Source: Aquiluna borgnonia (GTDB lineage: Bacteria > Actinomycetota > Actinomycetes > Actinomycetales > Microbacteriaceae). From it: a stretch of DNA of 64,000 nucleotides. The translations under genes and the position numbers were made by a program. The notes below the pieces were generated by a model. It was not told where the DNA came from. It was given only the letters and a program-made list of their open reading frames with translations, and ran no database searches. Positions within the stretch are counted from its first letter, which is position 1. The number at the start of each line of letters is the position of its first letter. This document shows positions 58,606 through 64,000 of this stretch, piece after piece. The stretch is taken from contig NZ_CP054056.1 of assembly GCF_013283855.1 (NCBI RefSeq), forward strand, positions 806,001 through 870,000. The letters run 5' to 3'.

Positions 58606-59645
58606 GGCGCCACCGCCCCGAACATCAAGCCCGAGGTTTCTGCCAGCCCCAGCGCCAGGTTCATACTTTGAATTGCAGCGCCGGCGGTGCCCTTAACCAG
58701 GTTGTCGATTGCCGACACCACAACTACCCGCCCAGTGTGCTGATCGAAAGCCAAAGAGATTTGAACATTATTGGACCCTAAGACGGCTGCTGTGGTGGGG
58801 AGCTGGTCTGAGAGCAGCTGGATAAATGGCTCATCCGAGTATGCATCCTGATAAACCAGTTTTAGAGTCTCAAAATCGAATTTATCCGCAACCCGAACAG
58901 TGTTGACCGCCAGAATTCCCCTGGATATTGGAACAAGCACCGGGGTAAAGGAAACACTAGCTCTCACTCCAGCAGCCTTGGTTAGGTTCTGCTCCATCTC
59001 AGGGGTGTGGCGATGAACGCCTCCAACACCGTAGGCGCGAGCCGAACCCAGCACCTCACTCGCCAATAAATCGCTCTTGAGAGCCCTACCCGCACCCGAG
59101 GTGCCAACCGACATCACCGACACGATGTCGGTCGGATCAAATAGCCCAGCAGTGAGCCCAGGAGCAAGAGCGAGGGTAAGAGCCGTGACATTGCAGCCCG
59201 GAACTGCCACTCTCTTCTGATCGCGAAGCCTCCCCCGCTGCTTCCCGCCTTCGGCGAGGGTGAGCTCTGGCATGCCATAGGTCCAGGTGCCGGCGTGCGG
59301 GGTTCCGTAAAACTTCTCCCATGCTGAGGGGTCCTCAAGCCTGAAATCCGCACCACAGTCCAAAACTAGGGTGGAATCCGAAAGGGTTTTAGCCACCTCG
59401 GCGCTGGTCGCGTGCGGCAGGGCCAAGAAAACTACATCGTGGCCGGCAAGATTTGCCTCGTTAGTTTCAACCAGCAATCGATCAGCAATCGCGGGCAGGT
59501 GAGGGTGAAGCGAGCCAAGGCTCTGGCCGGCGTTGGTATTAGCGGTCACTGCCCCCAGTTCTAACTCGGGGTGCTGCAAAATCAATCGCAGCAGCTCCCC
59601 ACCCACGTAACCGCTAGCACCTGCAACTGCAACTCTGTATGACAT
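58602..59645 (-). CDS. argC: N-acetyl-gamma-glutamyl-phosphate reductase
   Basis: NADPH-dependent reduction in arginine synthesis. 347 residues: NADP loop [15 protein letters not shown] (7-21), VPGCNVTA with catalytic Cys (about 149), and [15 protein letters not shown] in the second half. Its ATG follows the pheT stop with no gap (TAAATG), so the arg genes have no promoter of their own in front and appear joined to pheST. Confidence 0.97.
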   Translation of the reverse strand: MSYRVAVAGASGYVGGELLRLILQHPELELGAVTANTNAGQSLGSLHPHLPAIADRLLVETNEANLAGHDVVFLALPHATSAEVAKTLSDSTLVLDCGADFRLEDPSAWEKFYGTPHAGTWTYGMPELTLAEGGKQRGRLRDQKRVAVPGCNVTALTLALAPGLTAGLFDPTDIVSVMSVGTSGAGRALKSDLLASEVLGSARAYGVGGVHRHTPEMEQNLTKAAGVRASVSFTPVLVPISRGILAVNTVRVADKFDFETLKLVYQDAYSDEPFIQLLSDQLPTTAAVLGSNNVQISLAFDQHTGRVVVVSAIDNLVKGTAGAAIQSMNLALGLAETSGLMFGAVAP

Positions 59646-62117
59646 TTACGACCTCAGACTCGCGCCGTATTTTTGAGCGGCGACGGCTACACCAGCATCC
59701 CTGCTAGCGCTGGCCTCAGCCTGAGTGAGGGTTTTGTCGATCGCTCTGAATACCAGGCTGAAGGTGACCGACTTGGTGCCCTGAGGAAGTCCAGGACCTA
59801 CGTAAAGATCCACCACTTGAATCGACTCCAGTAACTCACCTGCACCCTCAGATATCGCTGCAGCCAAATCGCCGGCAACCACATCCTGGCTTACCACCAG
59901 AGAAATGTCTTGGGTTGCGGCCGGCATAACCCTGAGCTCACTGGCCTGCAGCACGCTGGGGGCAAGCTGGTGGAGCGCATCAAGATTCAACTCGAACACC
60001 CCGATTCGCCGCGGGAGGTGGTATTCCTGTGCAATTGCTGGATCCACTTCACCAACTAGGCCGATTTCTGTACCCAAAACCATGATCCTGGCACTTCTGC
60101 CCGGGTGAAGACCCTGGACCGGCTCCTGATGAATCTCGTGACCGAGTCCGGCAGCACGAACTACCTGTTCGACAGCCATAAGAGCCTGCGGGAAGCCGGC
60201 TTGGACTGGCTGCTGGCCTGGACCTTGGGGGATCCAGTCCCCGAACATCAGCCCAGCTATGTGTCGGGGCTGAACCGGGATAGCGGCTTTCAAAGCTGCT
60301 AGAACTTCTTCCGATGGGCGGGCGTTGCCGACAGGGAGTTCCAAAACTGGTTCAGCAGGTGCCGGAAGGAAAACGGAGCCCTCTTCAATTAGCGCAACAG
60401 AACTCGCGCCCCGGGAAAGGTTTCTGGCCGCGGCGGAGAGAAGGCCTGGTAAAAGACTCAATCTCAGCTGAGGAAAGTCTGACTGAATCGGGTTTTCGAG
60501 AGCAACCGCCTCAACTGAGGAGAAAGCCCCGTTCTGCTCGGAGGAGCAGAACGGATAGTTCAATACCTCCACAAAACCCGCGCCCGACAGTCCGTTCAAG
60601 ACCCTGCGGCGCAATTGCTGCCTTGGGGTTAGGCCTCTACCCGGAGGGGCCACGGGAATGCGCACGGGGATCCGGTCGTATCCAACCAGGCGAGCGACTT
60701 CTTCGACCAGGTCGGTCTTGTGCCTGAGGTCAGGTCTCCACGAAGGTGGAGTAACCGCAACCGCATCGTCATGAACCCTAAGTTCGCAACCAATCTGGTG
60801 CAGCACGTCCAAAATCTGCTGGTTTGGGTAATCGACCCCCACGAGCTCGGAGGCGAAGGTAAATGGGAGTTCAATTTCCACCGGCGGCTCATTGAGGCTG
60901 TAGCTGGATCCAACACCCGACAGCTCTCCCCCAGCTAATTCGATCAGCAGCTGGGCAACTCTGGCCGCCGCATAGGGGCCAACTTCACGGTCCACACCAC
61001 GTTCAAATCGCTTGGAAGCCTCGGAGGGAAGTTTGTGTCGACGAGCAGATCGGGCAATCGAAATGGGGTCGAAAACCGCGGCCTCTATCAACACGTTTTT
61101 GGTGGTCTCAGACACTTCGGTTCGGGCCCCGCCCATGACTCCGGCCAAACCTATTGGTCCCGCCTGGTCGCAAATCAAAAGATCTTGCGGGTGAAGCTCG
61201 CGATCTTTTTCGTCGAGGGTGACAAGCCGCTCGCCCATCTGAGCTCTGCGAACCGTTATCCCGCCGACCAGCTTGTCAGCATCGTAGGCATGCAACGGCT
61301 GCCCTAGCTCCAGCATCACGTAGTTTGTGATGTCGACGGCAATTGAGATTGACCTCATGCCAGCAAGCTTTAGCCGGTTTGCCATCCAGCCTGGAACCTT
61401 TGCCGTTGCGTCAATTCCCCGCACTTCTAAGGTGGTGAATCTCGAGCAACCCTGAACTCCGTGGATTGGTGCAGTGTCGGTGACGACAACCTCAAATCCC
61501 GCAGCCTGCTTGGGGTTCACCCTTGAAATCGGATCGGTGAACTTCACGCCTGAGGCGTGAGCGTACTCCCTGGCAATACCTCGTATTGATAGGCAGTAAC
61601 CACGATCTGGAGTGACATTAACCTCGGCAGCCGATTCGTTCAAGCCCAAAAGCTCTAGAGCATCTGTGCCCACCTCTGGGTCAAGCCCAAGAGTCTGCAG
61701 CCGAAGAATGCCCTCGTGCTCATCAGAGAGGCCCAGCTCTCTGGATGACGCAATCATGCCATCTGATACGTGACCGTAGGTTTTGCGTGCTGCAATTTCA
61801 AATCCACCCGGAAGTGCCGAGCCCGGGAGCGTGACAACAACTTTGTCACCCTCAAAAAAGTTTCTAGCTCCGCAAACAATTCCGTTTACGACACCCGGTG
61901 CAACCTCAACCTGGCACCAGCGAATGGTCTTGCCATTAGCCTGGGGCTCCTCGACGAATTCAATAACTTTGCCGACGACGATGGGCCCTCGGATATCCCC
62001 GCCGTGGGCGCCTTCTTCTTCAAGGCCAACCTTCACCAACTCCGCCATTACGTCATGCGGCGTGGCATTTGGCTCTAATTCAACGTATTCAACAAGCCAG
62101 CTCAGAGGAACTCTCAT
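59646..62117 (-). CDS. pheT: Phenylalanine--tRNA ligase beta subunit
   Basis: 823 residues with all domains: EMAP-type tRNA-binding region (about 40-150), B3/B4 editing domain, B5 domain (about 410-480, DYPNQQILDVLHQIG), the catalytic-like core and C-terminal FDX-ACB anticodon-binding domain (QDISLVVSQDVVAGDL). ATG overlaps the pheS stop (TAATG). Confidence 0.98.
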   Translation of the reverse strand: MRVPLSWLVEYVELEPNATPHDVMAELVKVGLEEEGAHGGDIRGPIVVGKVIEFVEEPQANGKTIRWCQVEVAPGVVNGIVCGARNFFEGDKVVVTLPGSALPGGFEIAARKTYGHVSDGMIASSRELGLSDEHEGILRLQTLGLDPEVGTDALELLGLNESAAEVNVTPDRGYCLSIRGIAREYAHASGVKFTDPISRVNPKQAAGFEVVVTDTAPIHGVQGCSRFTTLEVRGIDATAKVPGWMANRLKLAGMRSISIAVDITNYVMLELGQPLHAYDADKLVGGITVRRAQMGERLVTLDEKDRELHPQDLLICDQAGPIGLAGVMGGARTEVSETTKNVLIEAAVFDPISIARSARRHKLPSEASKRFERGVDREVGPYAAARVAQLLIELAGGELSGVGSSYSLNEPPVEIELPFTFASELVGVDYPNQQILDVLHQIGCELRVHDDAVAVTPPSWRPDLRHKTDLVEEVARLVGYDRIPVRIPVAPPGRGLTPRQQLRRRVLNGLSGAGFVEVLNYPFCSSEQNGAFSSVEAVALENPIQSDFPQLRLSLLPGLLSAAARNLSRGASSVALIEEGSVFLPAPAEPVLELPVGNARPSEEVLAALKAAIPVQPRHIAGLMFGDWIPQGPGQQPVQAGFPQALMAVEQVVRAAGLGHEIHQEPVQGLHPGRSARIMVLGTEIGLVGEVDPAIAQEYHLPRRIGVFELNLDALHQLAPSVLQASELRVMPAATQDISLVVSQDVVAGDLAAAISEGAGELLESIQVVDLYVGPGLPQGTKSVTFSLVFRAIDKTLTQAEASASRDAGVAVAAQKYGASLRS

Positions 62118-63157
62118 TAGATCACCGTTCCAAACTGCTGAGAAAAGCGAATGTCCGCCTCAACCATGTCGTGCATGTCCCTTACCCCGTTGCGGAACAT
62201 CAGGGTGCGCTCAATTCCCATGCCAAATGCAAAGCCCGAATAGACCTCGGGGTCAATTCCAGCTGCCTTGAGCACATTCGGATTCACCATGCCGCAGCCG
62301 CCCCACTCAACCCAGCGGGCACCACCCTTTGCCCCGGGGTGCCAGACATCCAGCTCCGCAGACGGTTCAGTGAAGGGAAAGAAGCTCGGGCGAAGGCGAA
62401 TCTTTGCCTCGGGGCCAAACATCACCCGAGCAAAATGCTCCAAGGTGCCCTTTAGATCCGCCATGGTCAAACCCTTGTCAACGGCAAGGCCTTCGACCTG
62501 ATGAAAAACCGGAGTGTGGGTCGCGTCTAGTTCGTCAGTCCTAAATACTCGACCCGGGCACAAAACATAAACTGGCAATTCACGCTCAAGAAGAGAGCGG
62601 ACCTGCACCGGTGAAGTGTGAGTTCTGAGCAGCAGGTGATTTTCAACGGGAGCGACAAAGAACGTATCCTGCATGGCCCTTGCGGGGTGATCCGGGTGGA
62701 AATTCAAAGCATCAAAATTGAACCACTCGTTTTCCAGCTCTGGGCCATCTGCGATTTCCCAACCCATGCCGACGAATACATCGCTAATTGAATCCATCAG
62801 GAGTGAAAGCGGGTGCCTGGCTCCAACAGGAGCTACCCTCGAAGTTGCAGTTAGGTCTACTCGCTCGTTGGCCAAGGCCTGCGCCTGGGCAATTGCCTCA
62901 AACTCTGCCTCTTTTTCCTCAAAGGCTGCCATTAGCTCAGCGCGGGCAGCACCCACTAGCTTTCCGGCTTCGGCCTTTTGGTCATTTGGAAGGTTCTTAA
63001 TCTGAGCGTTGAGCCTGGAAAGAGGAGATCCCTCTCCAATTACCTCGGCCTTAATCGCCTTGAGAGCCGAGAAATCTGCAGCTGTCTGCAAGCTCGCTAG
63101 GGAGCTGGCTAAAGCTTCGCTGACGATCTGGGCGTTGAGTAGTTCGGACACCCGCAC
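62117..63157 (-). CDS. pheS: Phenylalanine--tRNA ligase alpha subunit
   Basis: 346 residues: N-terminal coiled coil (1-85), then class II catalytic domain with HPLSLLMDSISDVF, ENEWFNFDALNFHPDHPAR, RTHTSPVQVR, and GFAFGMGIERTLM (motif 3). The frame is open to 63223 over the upstream methyltransferase; GTG at 63157, four bases after that gene's stop, or GTG at 63151 is the likely start. Neither has a good ribosome binding site. Confidence 0.95.
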   Translation of the reverse strand: MRVSELLNAQIVSEALASSLASLQTAADFSALKAIKAEVIGEGSPLSRLNAQIKNLPNDQKAEAGKLVGAARAELMAAFEEKEAEFEAIAQAQALANERVDLTATSRVAPVGARHPLSLLMDSISDVFVGMGWEIADGPELENEWFNFDALNFHPDHPARAMQDTFFVAPVENHLLLRTHTSPVQVRSLLERELPVYVLCPGRVFRTDELDATHTPVFHQVEGLAVDKGLTMADLKGTLEHFARVMFGPEAKIRLRPSFFPFTEPSAELDVWHPGAKGGARWVEWGGCGMVNPNVLKAAGIDPEVYSGFAFGMGIERTLMFRNGVRDMHDMVEADIRFSQQFGTVI

Positions 63158-63161
63158 AAGT

Positions 63162-63959
63162 TTAGTGATTGGCTTGAAGTTTGAAGGCGGAGGCATACAG
63201 GCAGACTGATGCCGCAGTCGCAAGATTCAAGGACTCCGCCTCTCCGTAAATAGGCAGTGCCACTACCTCATCCACCAGCTCTAGCAGCTCCTGCGATACC
63301 CCTTGGGCTTCGTTTCCAAATATCCACGCCGTAGGCCGGGTCAAATCCAGCTCAGACGACAAGATGCTTTTCCCCCCGGCGCTGGCGGCAAAAACCTGAA
63401 CACCGGAGGCCTGTAGAGATAGGACAACCGCTCTGGACTCCGCCTCAATAACACACGGAACGTGCAGGATGCTGCCCGCTGTCGCTCTCACAACCTTTGG
63501 GTTGTAGAGATCGACGCAGTCGCGACTAAAAATTACCCCGTCGGCCCCAGCCGCATCGGCGGCCCGAAGCACCGTCCCGGCATTTCCTGGGTCTTGGACC
63601 CGGTCCAAGATGGCGATAAGGCGTGGGGATGAATCGATCAAATCTGAGAGCTCAACGTCGAGCTGACCGACAACGGCAACAACGCCCTGAGGTGTTTTGG
63701 TGTCGGACAGTTTCTCCATGGCCCGCTGGGATGTCACCACCACAGGAACTTCCGCAGATCCCAGTTTTACAAACTCAGCGTCGTAGCGCTCCAATGCAGC
63801 CTCGGTGGCAAACACCTCTCGCGCCAAACTCGGGTCACGTGCGAGTTCCTTTAGACCCTGCGGACCCTCAAGCAAAAAGAGCCCGGTTTCAAACCGGGCG
63901 TCTTTTTGTTGAAGTGCAGCGACACCCTTTACCCTCGCGGATTTGGGGTCGTCAAGCAT
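63162..63959 (-). CDS. TrmH/SpoU-family RNA 2'-O-methyltransferase
   Basis: SPOUT methyltransferase, 265 residues: N-terminal substrate-binding domain (to about 105) and a knotted catalytic domain with motif 1 DRVQDPGNAGTVLRAADAAG, motif 2 IFGNEAQGVSQEL and motif 3 LPIYGEAESLNLATAAS. Matches the tsnR-like Rv1644 between rplT and pheS. The target is probably 23S rRNA, by family. ATG overlaps the rplT stop (TAATG). Confidence 0.94.
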   Translation of the reverse strand: MLDDPKSARVKGVAALQQKDARFETGLFLLEGPQGLKELARDPSLAREVFATEAALERYDAEFVKLGSAEVPVVVTSQRAMEKLSDTKTPQGVVAVVGQLDVELSDLIDSSPRLIAILDRVQDPGNAGTVLRAADAAGADGVIFSRDCVDLYNPKVVRATAGSILHVPCVIEAESRAVVLSLQASGVQVFAASAGGKSILSSELDLTRPTAWIFGNEAQGVSQELLELVDEVVALPIYGEAESLNLATAASVCLYASAFKLQANH

Positions 63960-64000
63960 TAGCTTGCCTTTTTGGCGTTCACGTCCTGAGGCAGCGCAGC
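63959..64000 (-). CDS. rplT: 50S ribosomal protein L20, last 13 codons
   Basis: The minus frame entering at the window edge reads AALPQDVNAKKAS and stops with TAA, a good match to the C-terminus of actinobacterial L20 (ALPxDVNA). The order rplT, SpoU methyltransferase, pheS is conserved in actinobacteria. Only the end is visible. Confidence 0.8.
   Translation of the reverse strand, partial: AALPQDVNAKKAS

Overview
The window reads as a compact, moderately GC-rich chromosome segment of an actinobacterium, most likely a small-genome member of the Microbacteriaceae (for example the freshwater or marine Luna / Rhodoluna / Aquiluna type). Evidence: gene order follows the actinobacterial backbone known from Mycobacterium and Corynebacterium (Rv2148c-Rv2187, Rv1822-Rv1830, Rv1689-Rv1713 and Rv1644-Rv1659 blocks), class II DAHP synthase, DUF3040, GarA/FtsR/MerR trio, tyrS next to an rRNA operon whose spacer carries no tRNA. 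Intergenic DNA is minimal and many neighbours known from larger relatives are absent, which suggests genome streamlining. The family assignment is inference; the 16S gene in the window would settle it.

Layout. 1-15.3 kb: the division and cell wall (dcw) cluster on the minus strand, read mraZ, rsmH, ftsL-like, ftsI, murE, murF, mraY, murD, ftsW, murG, murC, ftsQ, ftsZ, then yggS (cut by the window edge). 15.4-22.7 kb: DUF3040 protein, polyprenyl diphosphate synthase, Rv2175c-like protein, aroG, plsC-like acyltransferase, glucokinase, long-chain acyl-CoA ligase, def. 22.7-31.5 kb: MinD-like ATPase, pyc, an orphan ParA on the plus strand, a MerR gene, ftsR, garA, pgsA-like gene, metF, tRNA-Pro(GGG). 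31.5-47.1 kb: ldh, der, cmk, tyrA, aroH, rluB-like, scpB, scpA, parA, xerD, pyrG, recN, nadK, tlyA, a 34-residue protein, a HAD phosphatase and a TPR protein with basic tails. 47.1-52.8 kb: one rRNA operon (16S-23S-5S) with promoters, leader, processing stems and terminator. 52.8-64 kb: tyrS, argH, argF, argB, argJ, argC, pheT, pheS, an SPOUT methyltransferase and the last codons of rplT.

All but three protein genes, and all RNA genes, lie on the minus strand. Neighbours mostly overlap by 1 to 17 bases (ATGA, GTGA, TAATG, TAGTG), implying long co-transcribed and translationally coupled units. The three plus-strand genes (polyprenyl synthase, acyl-CoA ligase, ParA) end exactly at or inside the stop codon of the convergent neighbour.

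I found no phage, insertion sequence, CRISPR, toxin-antitoxin or secondary-metabolite locus and no convincing wholly new system. The most interesting signals are regulatory: triple AAAGTG decamers ahead of mraZ; a large inverted repeat between mraZ and rsmH; a nested palindrome touching the ftsZ ribosome binding site, with a near copy upstream of the MerR gene beside ftsR; a GarA homologue whose first regulatory Thr appears to be Asp; and a TPR protein with RG-rich tails directly behind the rRNA terminator.
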